Source of the DNA: CAIOSQ01 sp044359885
GTDB taxonomy: Bacteria > Pseudomonadota > Alphaproteobacteria > CACIAM-22H2
NCBI GenBank assembly: GCA_044359885.1
Contig: JBIKLI010000009.1
Coordinates: 1-32,330 of the forward strand
Direction of reading: 5' to 3'
Length of the DNA: 32,330 nt
Shown here: positions 8,064 to 18,400 of the stretch, piece after piece
Layout: each line of letters starts with the position of its first letter
Numbering within the stretch: the first letter of the stretch is position 1
Translations under genes and position numbers: made by a program
Notes under the pieces: generated by a model
The model's input: the letters and a program-made list of their open reading frames with translations, nothing else
The model's database searches: none
Told to the model about the DNA's origin: nothing

Positions 8064-8930
8064 TCACGCGGCAAGCCGGTGCGCGTCCAGGCCGGCGCCG
8101 GCCAGGACGCCGCTCAATACCAGCACCGCCGCGACGATGCGTCCAGCGCGGCGCATGTCCTCGGCGACCGCGAGCCCCCGCCTCAGCGCCGCACGGATCT
8201 CGACCGCGTCGAGCGCGCCGAGCCCCACCGTGACCGGGATGTCGCCGAGGTCGCTGTCCGGGTCGAGCGCCGCGGCCGGCAGGCGGCGGATCGCCGGATG
8301 GCCAGGCAGGTCGACCGCGTTCGCGACCACCGTCGCCGCCGCATCGGCTTCGGCCGCGCTCGCCGCGAGGATGGTGACCGCGTCCGCGATGCCGCGCGAG
8401 AAGCTGCGCCCGCCCTCGCCCTTGGTGGCGCGGCCCGAGGTGGCGATGCCCCGCGCCGGCAGGGCGTGCTCGAGCACGAAGCGGCCATCCAGCGCGGGGT
8501 GCGCGACATCGGCCACCAGGCCGCAGGTCAGCTGCGCGCCCGGCGCAAGATGGAAGGCGATGTCGCCGCCGTCGTTCACATAGGCGCGCATCAGCCGCCG
8601 GCCCTGCGTCATCCGTGCGAGCATGTGGTCGGCCACCGCGCCGGCGACCGCCGCCATCGGCGTGATGAAGCCGTGCCCGGCATGCGGCAGGCAGGCGCGT
8701 CGCATGCGCTCGGCGACCGGGCCGGCGAAGGGAGCGGCGCCGACCGGGGCGCGCAGTCGGCCGAGCTCGGCGCACAGCGCCGGCAGCACCTCGGGAAACG
8801 CGGCGCGCGCCTGGCCGTAGGCGGCCGCGATCTCCGCCGCTTCGCCCCAGGCCTCGATCACCAGATCGATCGGGCCATGCTGCAGATGCAGGCGCCGGCC
8901 GTCGGGGAGCATCCGTGCGATCGCGCCCAT
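8064..8930 (-). CDS. UPF0280 family protein (ApbE-like fold)
   Basis: This 288-residue protein matches the UPF0280 family, distantly related to the ApbE flavin transferases. Typical segments are LQHGPIDLVIEAWG near the N-terminus, the signature HAGHGFITPMAAVAGAVADH around residues 95-115, then VNDGGDIAFHL (the NDGGD motif, comparable to the ApbE NxGGD) and GIATSGRATKGEGGRSFSRG. ApbE proteins attach FMN to threonines of target proteins; whether UPF0280 does so is not known. The start at 8930 lies 4 bases after the stop of the 6-hydroxynicotinate-reductase-like gene, so it belongs to the same operon. A role in flavin handling for the oxidoreductases of the cluster is plausible but inferred. Confidence 0.88.
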   Translation of the reverse strand: MGAIARMLPDGRRLHLQHGPIDLVIEAWGEAAEIAAAYGQARAAFPEVLPALCAELGRLRAPVGAAPFAGPVAERMRRACLPHAGHGFITPMAAVAGAVADHMLARMTQGRRLMRAYVNDGGDIAFHLAPGAQLTCGLVADVAHPALDGRFVLEHALPARGIATSGRATKGEGGRSFSRGIADAVTILAASAAEADAAATVVANAVDLPGHPAIRRLPAAALDPDSDLGDIPVTVGLGALDAVEIRAALRRGLAVAEDMRRAGRIVAAVLVLSGVLAGAGLDAHRLAA

Positions 8931-8934
8931 CGTC

Positions 8935-10371
8935 TCACCGCAGCGGCCAGGGATTGGCGGCAGGCCAGGGCCGCCCTTCCAGCCGTTCGACGTCGCGCAG
9001 CGAGGACAGCGGCCGGACATGGTCGACATGCCCCCCCATCGCTCGATAGGCGGCGAGCGGCATCGTGAATTCCAGCGGCGCCACCAGCGCCGGCGTCGGA
9101 ACGTAGCCGAACGATCCCACCGGCATCGCCGTGACGTCCGCCATGTAGGTGATGCCCCCACCCGGCCAGACATGGACCGGCGCGCCACCCGAGGTGACGC
9201 GCGTGATCTCCTGGCGCACCGAGCGCGTCAGCCGCACGGGGTTCTCGGTGACCCCGGCACGCAGGCTGCCGCCGGCGCCGGCCATGAACACGACGCTGCA
9301 CAGCGCCGGCTCGCAATTCTCGCCGATCCGTTCCACGACCCGGGCGATCGGTGCAGGCATCGCCGCGCACCGCGGGCGAAGCTGGTCGTCGAGCACGAAC
9401 CACGCCGCGTGCTCGCCGGTCGTCGACACCATCAGCAGCCGCAGTCCGGGCCAGGCGGTCCTCGGATCTATGCTCTCGATGATCGCCAGCGGATCGACGA
9501 TGTCGGTGCCGCCCCAGCCGGTGCCCGGGTTGGCGACCTGGAAATAGCGGCCCGGGGTCGACCTGCGGCCGCGCACGCGGATGCCCGCATGGCGCATGTC
9601 GAGGAAACGTCCGGCCTGATGCTCGGTGAGCACGCCGGTGATGTGGTCGTCGACGACGATCACTTCGTCGGCATGGCCATGCCACTGCCTGGCGAAGATG
9701 CCGATCGTCGCGGAGCCGCAGCCCACGCGCATCCGCTCCTCGTGCTTGCCGTCGATGACCGGCGGCTTGCCCGCCTGGACGACCACTGCGGCGCCGCCGT
9801 CGATCGTCATCTCCACGGGCTTCAGCGCGCAGAGATCCAGCATCGCCTCGCAGGTGACGACGCCCTCCTTCTTGCTGCCGCCCGTCAGGTGACGCACGCC
9901 GCCCAGCGACAGCATCTGCGATCCGTACTCGGCCGTGGTGACATGGCCGATCTGCTCGCCCTTCACCCGCACCGCCGCCTGCTCGGGACCGAGATAACGG
10001 TCGGTGTCGATCTTCGCCTTGATCCCGCAATAGCTGAAGATCCCCTCGGTCACGACCGTGACCATGTCGACGCCGCCGACCTGCGCGGACACGATGAAGG
10101 GAGCGGGCTTGTAGTCCGGGTAGGTCGTGCCCGCGCCGATGCCGGTCACGAAGGTCTCGCCGTCGCGCAGCAGGGACCCGTTCCAGCGCTCGCCCGCGAA
10201 GGGCACCATCTGGCCCTCCTTCTCTTGCGTGCGCTCGAGCACCACGGCCGGCGCCAGCCGCGCCAGCCTGCCATCGACATTGCCGTAGCGGTCGCACGCG
10301 CCCGTCTTTCCGGGACGGATCCGGCACAGCACCGGACAGGCGTCGCAGACGACGATGCCGTCGGCGCTCAC
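8935..10371 (-). CDS. hnr: 6-hydroxynicotinate reductase-like protein
   Basis: This 478-residue protein resembles 6-hydroxynicotinate reductase, which in Eubacterium barkeri reduces 6-hydroxynicotinate with ferredoxin to 1,4,5,6-tetrahydro-6-oxonicotinate. The N-terminus carries an iron-sulfur-type cysteine cluster (Cys9, 12, 16, 26; CxxCPxxCxIxPGxxGxC), a spacing also seen at the start of some radical-SAM-like proteins. The long C-terminal part contains conserved stretches such as GIGAGTTYPDYKPAPFIVSA, VTEGIFSYCGIKAKIDTDRY, GCGSATIGIF and ANPGTGWGGTDIVDPL. The start is a GTG at 10371 that overlaps the stop of the molybdenum subunit by 4 bases (GTGA). Assignment of the substrate is by family resemblance; related N-heterocycles are possible. 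No ferredoxin gene lies in the window. Confidence 0.82.
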   Translation of the reverse strand: MSADGIVVCDACPVLCRIRPGKTGACDRYGNVDGRLARLAPAVVLERTQEKEGQMVPFAGERWNGSLLRDGETFVTGIGAGTTYPDYKPAPFIVSAQVGGVDMVTVVTEGIFSYCGIKAKIDTDRYLGPEQAAVRVKGEQIGHVTTAEYGSQMLSLGGVRHLTGGSKKEGVVTCEAMLDLCALKPVEMTIDGGAAVVVQAGKPPVIDGKHEERMRVGCGSATIGIFARQWHGHADEVIVVDDHITGVLTEHQAGRFLDMRHAGIRVRGRRSTPGRYFQVANPGTGWGGTDIVDPLAIIESIDPRTAWPGLRLLMVSTTGEHAAWFVLDDQLRPRCAAMPAPIARVVERIGENCEPALCSVVFMAGAGGSLRAGVTENPVRLTRSVRQEITRVTSGGAPVHVWPGGGITYMADVTAMPVGSFGYVPTPALVAPLEFTMPLAAYRAMGGHVDHVRPLSSLRDVERLEGRPWPAANPWPLR

Positions 10372-13031
10372 GATGCCGCTCCCGCCGCCAGCAACGCCGC
10401 GCGCACCCGGTCGGGCGTCGCTGGAACCCGGCGGATCCGCACGCCGGTCGCGTGATGGATCGCGTTCAGGATCGCCGGCGCGGTCGGGATCAGCGCCGGC
10501 TCGCCGATGCCCTTGGCGCCATAGGGTCCGAGCGGTTCGGCGTCCTCGATCAGCAGCGTCTCGATCGGCGGCACGTCGCCGATGGTCGGGATCAGATAGT
10601 CGTGCAGGTTCTCGGTGCGGCCGGGCAGGTATTCCTCCATCAGCGCAAGGCCCAGCCCCTGCGCGATGCCGCCATGGATCTGGCCTTCGACCTGCTGCGG
10701 ATTGACGGCTCGGCCGACATCGTGCGCGGCGACGATGCGGCACACCTTCACCGTTCCCAGCGCGATGTCGATCTCGATCGCGGCCAGCTGCGCCGCGAAG
10801 CCGTAGGTCGCGTAGGGCACGCCCTGCCCGTCGGCATCGAGGCCGGTGGTCGGCGGATCGAAGCGCCCATGACCGATCGCGACGAAGCCCGGGCGGATCT
10901 CGGGCAGCGTCGCGAGATCGGCGTTGCCGAGCCGCGCGAGCCGGGCCCGGAGGTCCTCCGCCGCCAGCCTGACCGCATTGCCAGACACGAATGTCTGACG
11001 GGAGGCCGATGTCTTGCCCGCGTCCAGCGTCAGATCGGTGTCGCCCGTCACCAGCCGGATGCGCGAGGCAGGCACGTCCAGCGTCTGGGCGGCGATCTGG
11101 GTCATGATCGTGTTCGACCCCTGGCCGATGTCGAGCGCCCCGGAGAACAGCGTGAAGCTGCCGTCGCGCGCGGCGCCGATCTCCATCTCGGCGGGGTTCG
11201 ACATCGAGGTGTTGCCGATCCCGTACCACATGCAGGCGACGCCCACCCCGCGTCGCAGGGCGCCCGAGGCGCCGCGGTTGAAGGCCTCGGCCTCGGCGCG
11301 CAGCGCCTGCCAGCGCGGCCGCAGCGCCTCGAGACAGGCCGGCAGGCCGGCGCTGGCCGTCAGCACCTGGCCGGTCGCGGTCATCGAGCCGGCGCGCAGC
11401 GCGTTGCGATGACGGAACTCGAGCGGATCGATGCCGAGCCGCCCGGCGAGTTCGTCCATCAGCGTCTCGTGCGCCACCGCGGCCTGCGGCACGCCGAAGC
11501 CGCGGAACGCGCCCGACGGCGGCGCGTTGGTGTGGATCGCGCGCGTGGTGGCGCGGACATGCGGCACCTCGTAGGGACCGGTCGCGTGCACGGGCACGCG
11601 GTTGGCGACCGTCGGTCCCCAGGACGCATAGGCACCGGTGTCGAAATCGCCGTGGAAGACCACGCTGGTCAGCCGGCCCCGCGCATCGGCCGCGAAGCGG
11701 GCCGCGATCCGGGCGGGATGCCGCTTGGTGGTGGAGGCCATCGATTCCGGGCGCGTGTAGATGCACCGCACCGGCCGGCCAAGATGCCACGCGGCGAGGG
11801 CGATCAGCGGCTGCACCGACAGGTCGAGCTTGCCGCCGAAGCCGCCGCCCACCGCCGAGGGGATGATCCGCACTTGCGACGGCTTCAGCCCCATGACATG
11901 CGCCACCTCGTCGCGGTCCATGTAGGGGGTCTGGGTGGTGACGAAGATCTCGATGCGATCGCCGGCGCGCCGCGCCCAGCCCGCCTCGGGTTCGAGGTAG
12001 GCGTGCTCGACGAAGCTGGTCTCGAAGCTGCCGGAGGCGACGGCAGCCGCGCCGGCCTCCGCGGCCTCGGGATCGCCCCGGGCGACGCGGCCGCGGACCA
12101 GCACGTTGTCGGGCAGTCTCGCGTGCAGCGCCCGGGCGCCGGGCGCGGTGCCGCCGTCGATGCCGAGAACGGGCTCGACCGGCGCCCAGGAGACCGGTAC
12201 GTCCTCGTCCCGGATCGCGGCGATCGTGGCCGCATCGCCGACCAGGGCCAGCACCGCCTCGCCGCGGAAGCGCACCTCGCCATCCGCGAGGACCGGCTGG
12301 TCCTTGCCGACCGGATAGATGCCGAAGGCGTTCGGCCCGACCATGTCGGCGGCGGTGAACACCCGCGCCAGACCTGGAAAGCGCGCATGGAGCGGTCCCA
12401 GATCGCCGATGGCGAAGCGCGCGGCGGCATGCGGCGAGCGCAGCGCGCGCAGGACCAGCGCGTCGGACGGCCAGCGATCCGCGCCATAGGCGTCGGCACC
12501 GGTCAGCTTCGGCATGCCATCGACCTTGGCGAGGCGGGCGCCGACGCCGCCCGCGCCGTCCGGCTCGGATGCCGGCACCGGCGCGGCGAGGCTCAGCACC
12601 GCCTCGACGATCTTGCGATAACCGGTGCAGCGGCACAGGACGCCGCCCAGCGCGTCGAGGATTGCGGCCTCGCTGGGGGCCGGCTCGCGCGCCAGCAGGT
12701 CCTGTGCCGCCATCAGCATGCCCGGCGTGCAGATGCCGCATTGCGCCGCGCCATGGGCATGGAAGGCCATCTGCAGCGCCGACGGCACGCCGTCGCGCGC
12801 CAGCCCCTCGACGGTCTCGACGGCGCGCCCCTCGACCTGTCCGACCGGAACCAGGCAGGCGCAGACCTGGGCACCGTCGAGCCGCACGGTACAGGCGCCG
12901 CAATCCCCTGCATTGCAGCCGATCTTGGTACCGGTGAGACCGAGTTCCTCGCGCAGCACGTCGGCCAGCCGCGCGATCGGCGCAGCCGCGACCTCGACGG
13001 GGCGGCCATTGACGCTGAAGGCGATGGTCAC
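10368..13031 (-). CDS. Xanthine dehydrogenase-family hydroxylase, fused [2Fe-2S] and molybdopterin subunits
   Basis: An 887-residue fusion. Residues 1-150 form the small subunit with two [2Fe-2S] clusters: plant-type Cys39, 44, 47, 59 (CNAGDCGAC...CAC) and helical-bundle Cys98, 101, 133, 135 (CGIC...CRC). From about residue 170 comes the molybdenum-binding subunit with GGGFGGK, AFRGFG, GQGSNT and a C-terminal GAKGIGEPA, whose Glu fits the catalytic glutamate of the family. Such enzymes hydroxylate aza-aromatic rings using water; next to the hydroxynicotinate-reductase-like gene, a nicotinate-type substrate is the best guess. The GTG start at 13031 overlaps the stop of the FAD subunit (GTGA) and the end overlaps the next gene in the same way, so stoichiometric expression is likely. 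In many relatives the FeS and Mo parts are separate proteins. Confidence 0.92.
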   Translation of the reverse strand: MTIAFSVNGRPVEVAAAPIARLADVLREELGLTGTKIGCNAGDCGACTVRLDGAQVCACLVPVGQVEGRAVETVEGLARDGVPSALQMAFHAHGAAQCGICTPGMLMAAQDLLAREPAPSEAAILDALGGVLCRCTGYRKIVEAVLSLAAPVPASEPDGAGGVGARLAKVDGMPKLTGADAYGADRWPSDALVLRALRSPHAAARFAIGDLGPLHARFPGLARVFTAADMVGPNAFGIYPVGKDQPVLADGEVRFRGEAVLALVGDAATIAAIRDEDVPVSWAPVEPVLGIDGGTAPGARALHARLPDNVLVRGRVARGDPEAAEAGAAAVASGSFETSFVEHAYLEPEAGWARRAGDRIEIFVTTQTPYMDRDEVAHVMGLKPSQVRIIPSAVGGGFGGKLDLSVQPLIALAAWHLGRPVRCIYTRPESMASTTKRHPARIAARFAADARGRLTSVVFHGDFDTGAYASWGPTVANRVPVHATGPYEVPHVRATTRAIHTNAPPSGAFRGFGVPQAAVAHETLMDELAGRLGIDPLEFRHRNALRAGSMTATGQVLTASAGLPACLEALRPRWQALRAEAEAFNRGASGALRRGVGVACMWYGIGNTSMSNPAEMEIGAARDGSFTLFSGALDIGQGSNTIMTQIAAQTLDVPASRIRLVTGDTDLTLDAGKTSASRQTFVSGNAVRLAAEDLRARLARLGNADLATLPEIRPGFVAIGHGRFDPPTTGLDADGQGVPYATYGFAAQLAAIEIDIALGTVKVCRIVAAHDVGRAVNPQQVEGQIHGGIAQGLGLALMEEYLPGRTENLHDYLIPTIGDVPPIETLLIEDAEPLGPYGAKGIGEPALIPTAPAILNAIHHATGVRIRRVPATPDRVRAALLAAGAAS

Positions 13032-13858
13032 GCGGTCATCTCCAGGATCAGCCGCCGCAGCTGGGTGGCCACGGCGTCGGCGCGATAGGCCGCGCCGCCG
13101 CGAACGTCGTCGATCGGCGCCAGCGGCGACAGGTCGGCGGGCTCGATCGCGGGCGGCGTCGCGCCCAGAGGATGGCCCAGCAGCCTCGCCTCCAGCCGCG
13201 GCAGGCGCCGTGCCACGGGCGCGCAGGCGCCGACGGCGATGCGCGCGGCCGCGATCCGGCCATCGGCGATCTCGATCACGCAGGCCGACATCACGATCGA
13301 GATGACCAGATAGCGCCGCGCGCCCAGCTTGGCGAAACCGCCGCGCGCGGGATGCAGCGGCCGCGGCACGCGCAGCCCGACGACGAGTTCGCCGGGGTCG
13401 CGCGCGATCCGCCGGTTCCCCAGAACGAATTCGCCGACCGGCATCTCGCGCCGGCCCTCGCGGCTGCGCAGTTCGACGCGCGCGTCCAAGGCCATCAGGT
13501 TCGGGATGCCGTCGGCCGCGGGCGATGCGTTGCAGACGTTGCCGCAGAGCGTGCCGGCGTTCTGGATCTGCACGCCGCCGATCTCGCGCGCCGCCGCCTT
13601 CAGCCCGTCGAACAGCGGCGGCAGATCCGTCGCCAGCAGCGCAGACCATGTGCATCGCGCCGGGATCCGCCATCCCGCCTCGTCCTCCTCGATATGCAGC
13701 AGCGCATCGATGCCGGAGATGTCGAGGATCGCCTCGTCGAGCGGCCGTCCGACGCGCGCCGGATAATAGTCCGTGCCGCCGGCCAGCACCGTTCGCGGCC
13801 CGTCGCCGAGCGCGCGCAGCGCCTCGTCCAGATCACGCGGCCTCAGATAGCTCGCCAC
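13028..13858 (-). CDS. FAD-binding subunit of molybdenum hydroxylase
   Basis: This 276-residue protein is the medium (flavin) subunit of a xanthine dehydrogenase/CO dehydrogenase-type enzyme. The two FAD-binding motifs are present: AGGTDYYP near residue 26 and TLCGNVCNASPAAD near residue 105, and the C-terminal CODH-flavoprotein-like domain follows (ACAPVARRLPRLEA). It would pass electrons from the [2Fe-2S] clusters of the downstream fused subunit to an acceptor. The start is a GTG at 13858, with a strong GGGAGG about 5 bases upstream. The gene heads the second half of the cluster and has its own likely promoter and operator at 13881-13923. Confidence 0.93.
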   Translation of the reverse strand: MASYLRPRDLDEALRALGDGPRTVLAGGTDYYPARVGRPLDEAILDISGIDALLHIEEDEAGWRIPARCTWSALLATDLPPLFDGLKAAAREIGGVQIQNAGTLCGNVCNASPAADGIPNLMALDARVELRSREGRREMPVGEFVLGNRRIARDPGELVVGLRVPRPLHPARGGFAKLGARRYLVISIVMSACVIEIADGRIAAARIAVGACAPVARRLPRLEARLLGHPLGATPPAIEPADLSPLAPIDDVRGGAAYRADAVATQLRRLILEMTA

Positions 13859-13880
13859 GTTCCCTCCCGGCCAGAGATCA

Positions 13881-13923
13881 TTCGCCTACGAACAGTCTGC
13901 CGACCTGGCCAGCGGCCTGTCAA
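13881..13923 (-). promoter_or_regulatory. Promoter with candidate MarR operator before the hydroxylase genes
   Basis: Read on the minus strand, a perfect TTGACA (13923-13918) is followed after 18 bases by CAGACT (13899-13894) and then TTCGTAGGCGAA (13892-13881), an inverted repeat TTCG-TAGG-CGAA overlapping the expected start of transcription. The stretch CTGTTCGTA here is identical to one placed in nearly the same way before marR (19473-19465). The shared architecture suggests repression by the MarR protein of the cluster. Confidence 0.6.
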
Positions 13924-13953
13924 TCGCGGGCCGACGCAAGATCGAACAAGGGG

Positions 13954-15489
13954 TCACACCCCTCGCATCGCTCCTCGCGGCTGCGGACCTTCCGCGGATG
14001 CCGGGGCCCAGCGCTCGAGACCGCCCGGGCCGACGCGCAAGCTGGAGAGGCGGCGGTTCTCGTGGCGCAGGCGCCAGGTCATCAGGGCGTCGAGGGCGGC
14101 GAGGCGCGCGCCGGCGGCCGTCGCGTCGCGCGCCAGGTCGCGGTGGCCGCGCGGATCGGCGGCGAGGTCGAAGAACAGCGGCGGGCCCTCGGCGAAATGG
14201 ACGTAGAGCGACGTGGCGTCGAGGCGCGCGACCAGCGCCGCCCGGTCGGGATCGGCGCCCGGCATGCCGCGGGTCAGCGTCCGGAAGTCCAGTTCCCAAT
14301 GGGCCGCATCGCGCCACGTCGCCGGCTCGTGGCCGCGCAGCCAGGGCTGCAGCGCAGCGCCATCGCAGGCCGCCGGCGTCTCCAGACCCAGCGCGGTCAG
14401 CACCGTCGGCATGACGTCGACCGACTCGGTGAAGGCGTCGACCACGCGGCCGCGCGCCGCGGCGTCAGGCGCCGAAACGATCAGCGGGATATGGAAAGCC
14501 TGCGGGTGGAACCCCATTTTTCCGTACAGCCCGTGATCGCCGAGATACTCGCCATGGTCGGCGGTGAAGACGACCAGCGTCCGTTCGCGCTGGCCGCTCT
14601 CGTCGAGCCAGGCCAGCAGACGTCCGACGTGATGATCGACCTCGGTCATCAGCGCGTAGTAGGTCGCGCGCAGAGCCGCCGCCTCGGCCGCCCCGAGGTC
14701 GCGCGCGGCACCGGCGAAACCCGGCACCAGGCTGGAGACCGGAAAGCGCGCGCGCAATCCGTCGACCAGAGGATGCAGCCCGTCTGGCGCCGGAGGCAGC
14801 GCCGCACCCACCGCGCCATCGGCGTAGAGCCGGCGGAACTCGGCCGGCGCCGTCCAGGGCGGATGCGGCCGCAGGAACGAGACATGCGCGAACCACGGCC
14901 TGCCGTCGCGCGTGCCCAGCCAGTCGAGCGCCGCATCGGCGATGAAGGCGGTCTCGGAATGCGCGGCGGCGAAGCGCGCGGGGCCCCCGATCCGGCCGTC
15001 GGCCGGCGCATAGGCCAGGGCCGGCGTGTCGAGGCCGCGATAGCCCTGGCGGCGCAGCCAGGCGAGCCAGGGCCGCGAATCTTCCGGCAGCGCCTGTCCG
15101 ACGTCATAGCCCGGAAGCACGCCCTCGTAGGTGAAGAGACGCGGATCGTTCGGCGCGAGCCCCTCGGGATCCGGGCTCGTGTCGGTGTAGCCGAACAGGG
15201 TCGGCGCCAGCCCCGCCTGGCGCGCCTCGAGCGCCATGTTCGCATGCCGGCGGTCGAGCGGCGTGCCGTTCATCACCGACCGGTGGTTGTGCAGATAGAG
15301 GCCGGTATGCAGGCTGGCCCGCGCCGGCCCGCAGGGCGCGGTGACCGTGAAATGGCGCGCGAACCGCGTGCCCGTGGCCGCCAGCCGGTCGAGATTCGGC
15401 GTGCGCACGACGCCGTGACCGAGCGCGCCCAGCGCGTCGCCGCGCCACTGATCGGCGGTGATCAGCAGGACATTGGCGGCCTCGGCCAT
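13954..15489 (-). CDS. Sulfatase/phosphonate monoester hydrolase-like protein
   Basis: A 511-residue member of the alkaline-phosphatase superfamily. Metal ligands are recognisable at the start (ITADQWRGD, Asp13) and in TADHGEYLGDHG; the nucleophile motif is C53-G-P-A-R57, fitting the CxPxR signature in which Cys is turned into formylglycine. It could cleave a sulfate ester, phosphonate monoester or phosphodiester. There is no signal peptide, so it is probably cytoplasmic, which suits phosphonate monoester hydrolases and some sulfatases better than periplasmic polysaccharide sulfatases. It starts 7 bases after the stop of the large oxidoreductase gene and is thus co-transcribed with it. Its link with a heterocycle pathway is not obvious. 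No sulfatase-modifying enzyme is visible in the window. Confidence 0.88.
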   Translation of the reverse strand: MAEAANVLLITADQWRGDALGALGHGVVRTPNLDRLAATGTRFARHFTVTAPCGPARASLHTGLYLHNHRSVMNGTPLDRRHANMALEARQAGLAPTLFGYTDTSPDPEGLAPNDPRLFTYEGVLPGYDVGQALPEDSRPWLAWLRRQGYRGLDTPALAYAPADGRIGGPARFAAAHSETAFIADAALDWLGTRDGRPWFAHVSFLRPHPPWTAPAEFRRLYADGAVGAALPPAPDGLHPLVDGLRARFPVSSLVPGFAGAARDLGAAEAAALRATYYALMTEVDHHVGRLLAWLDESGQRERTLVVFTADHGEYLGDHGLYGKMGFHPQAFHIPLIVSAPDAAARGRVVDAFTESVDVMPTVLTALGLETPAACDGAALQPWLRGHEPATWRDAAHWELDFRTLTRGMPGADPDRAALVARLDATSLYVHFAEGPPLFFDLAADPRGHRDLARDATAAGARLAALDALMTWRLRHENRRLSSLRVGPGGLERWAPASAEGPQPRGAMRGV

Positions 15490-15496
15490 CGCGCCG

Positions 15497-18400
15497 TCAC
15501 TCCGCCGCCGCAGCGACCGGCCGCAGCCGCAGGCGGCGCAGGCAACGGTCGATCCAGGCCCGGGTCAGTTTCTCCGCGACGCCGTTCTGGCGCAGCCGGT
15601 CGTTCAGCATCGCCCAGTCGACGCGGTCGAGCGGCTGATCCTGGTTGAAGCAGGAGAACACGACCGTCTCCTTGCCGGTCGCCGGATCGACCCAGCGCTG
15701 CAGGCATTGGGCGCAGATCTCCTTCATCATGCACTGCATGGGCGAGTTGATCGAACCGATCGCGCAATGCGCGGGCTTGAGCAGCGGCCGCAGCACGTCG
15801 TGGCGCGCGGCGGCCACCGCCGCCATCATCCGGTCCGAGCCGATGGCGACGATGCGATCGGCGTCCGCCAGCCGGACGGACTGGTCGCCCAGCGCGCCCT
15901 CGCCATAGGCGCGCATCGCCGCCACGATGTTGCCGACGAAGCTGCGGTCCTGCGGCCGGCCGGGCGCGAAGCCCGGCGCCTCGTCGCAGCACCAGATGAC
16001 GATGTCGGCGGCGGCCTCGATCTCGGCGACCTTGTAGCGATCCTGGATCTTCTTGTAGCCGGCGAAGTAGACGACCCGCGAGCCCGCCTGGCGCAGCGCC
16101 CGCCCGATCGAGAACAGCACCGCGTTGCCGAGACCGCCGCCCACCAGCGCCACGGTCTCGCCCGCCGGCGTTTCGGTCGGCGCACCGGTCGGCCCCATCA
16201 GCACGACGTCCTCGCCGGGCTTCAGGATCGCGCAGAGGTCCGAAGACCCGCCCATCTCCAGCGCGATCACCGACACCAGACCACGCGCGGGGTCGGTCCA
16301 GGCGCCGGTCATCGCGAGGCCCTCCATCGCCAGAACGGTGCCGTCGACGCGCGGCGCGCCGGTCTCGAAATTCTGCAGCCGGTAGAACTGTCCGGGCATG
16401 AAGCTGCGCGCCGCGCGCGGCGCCTCGACGACGACCTCGACGATGGTCGGGGTAAGCCTGTTGACCTCGTGGACCCGCGCGCGCAGCTCGTGCGCGAGCC
16501 GCGCCAGGAGCGCCGCCGGCTCGACATGCGTCGCCGGCCGCGCGGCCAGCACCCGGCTGACGACCGGATATCCCTGCTTGGCGCCGCCCATCGCCTTGAC
16601 GACATTCCCGAAGAAGGACGGGTGCAGGTCGCCGAAGAAGCTGACGAAGCGTCCGTCGGCGGCGCGATGCATCAGCACCTCGGCCGATTTCGGCTTCGAC
16701 ATCGCGCGCTCGGGCGAGACCCGGGCGCCGCTTTCGTCGATCGCCTCGAAATAGCGCCCGTCCAGGCGGATGCGCCCGTCCTCGCGCGCCAGCACGGTGT
16801 TCGGCTGCGTGCCCGCCGCGACCAGGATGGCGCGGGCCGGCAGGATCGTCTCCTCGCCCCCCGCCTCGCCCTTGCGGACGACGCGCAGCCCGGCGGCGTG
16901 GCCATGGCGGTCCAGCACGACTTCGACCGGCGTCAGCCCCTCGGCGAAGCGGACCCCCTCCTCCATCGCCTTGGCGACTTCCTCGTGGTTGAGCGTGTAG
17001 CTCGGCGCCTCGGCGAGCCCGCGGCGATAGGCGATGGTCGCGCCGCCCCAGCCCTCCAGGAGGTCGCGCAGGCGCGGAGCCCGGCCTTCGGCCGCCGCGC
17101 GCGCCCGCTCGTCGCGGATCGCGCGGCCATGGGCCAGGAACTCGGCCGCGATCTCGGCCTCCTCCCCGGCGAAAGCCGGCGCCGTCCCCTCGGCGGCGAG
17201 CGTGTCGTGGCGTGCCGCGAATTTCTCGACCTGGCGCGCGTAATAGGCGAGCGACTCGGTCGCCGTGTCGATCGCGGTCAGCCCGCCGCCGATGACGACG
17301 ATCGGCATGCGCAGCTGCAGATTGGCGATCGATTCGGTCTTCGCCGCACCGGTCAACTGCAGCGCCATCAGGAAGTCCGAGGCCTGACGCACGCCGCGCG
17401 CCAGGCCGTTCTTCATCTCGATCACCGTGGGGCGCCCTGCGCCCATGCACAGCGCGACATGGTCGAAGCCCAGTTCCCAGGCGTCGTCGAGGGTCAGCGT
17501 GCCGCCGAAGCGCACGCCGCCATGCAGCGCGAAGGACGCGCGACGTTCCAGCAGCAGCCGGATGAGCTTGAGGAAGTTCTTGTCCCAGCGCACCGTGATC
17601 CCGTACTCGGCCACGCCGCCGAAGCCGGCCAGCACGCGCGAATCGAGATCCTCCCGCAGCGTGGCCGCGTCGCGCACCGGCGCGAAGGGCACGCGCGCGC
17701 CGCCCGGCCCGACGCCCGACAGCGACGGATCGAGCGGCTCGATCTTCAGACCGTCGATCCCCACCACCATGTGCCCGTCGTTGAGCAGATGATGCGCCAG
17801 CGTGTAGCCCGCCGGTCCCATGCCGACCACCAGCACCTTGCGCCCGCTGCCGGGCCGCGGCAGCGGGCGACGGATGTCGAGCGGATTCCAGCGCGTCAGC
17901 AGCGCATAGATCTCGAAGCCCCAGGGCAGCGCCAGCACGTCCTTGAGCACGCGGGTCTCGGCCTGCGGGATGTCGACCGGCTCCTGCTTCTGGTAGATGC
18001 AGGCCTTCATGCAGTCGTTGCAGATGCGATGCCCGGTGCCCGCGCAGAGCGGGTTGTCGACCGCGATCGTCGCCAGCGCCGCGACGGCATGACCGCGGGC
18101 GCGCAGCGTGTGCATCTCGCTGATCTTCTCTTCGAGCGGGCAGCCCGCCAGCGTGACGCCGTGCTGGCTCTTCTGAAAGGCGCCGGTCTTGCGGTCCTTG
18201 AGCCCCTTCGAGCAGGAATCCTTGCCCTGCGGATGGCACCAGATGCAGTAGTTGACCTGGTCGAGCGCCTGCACCGGATCCATCCCCGGATCGGTGAGGC
18301 CGAAGGCGTCGCGCTCGCGCCAGTCATGTGCCGGCAGGCGCATCATCGCGACCCCGTCGCGTTCGATTCGCTCGACCGGCACCAGGCTCGCCGGGTCGAT

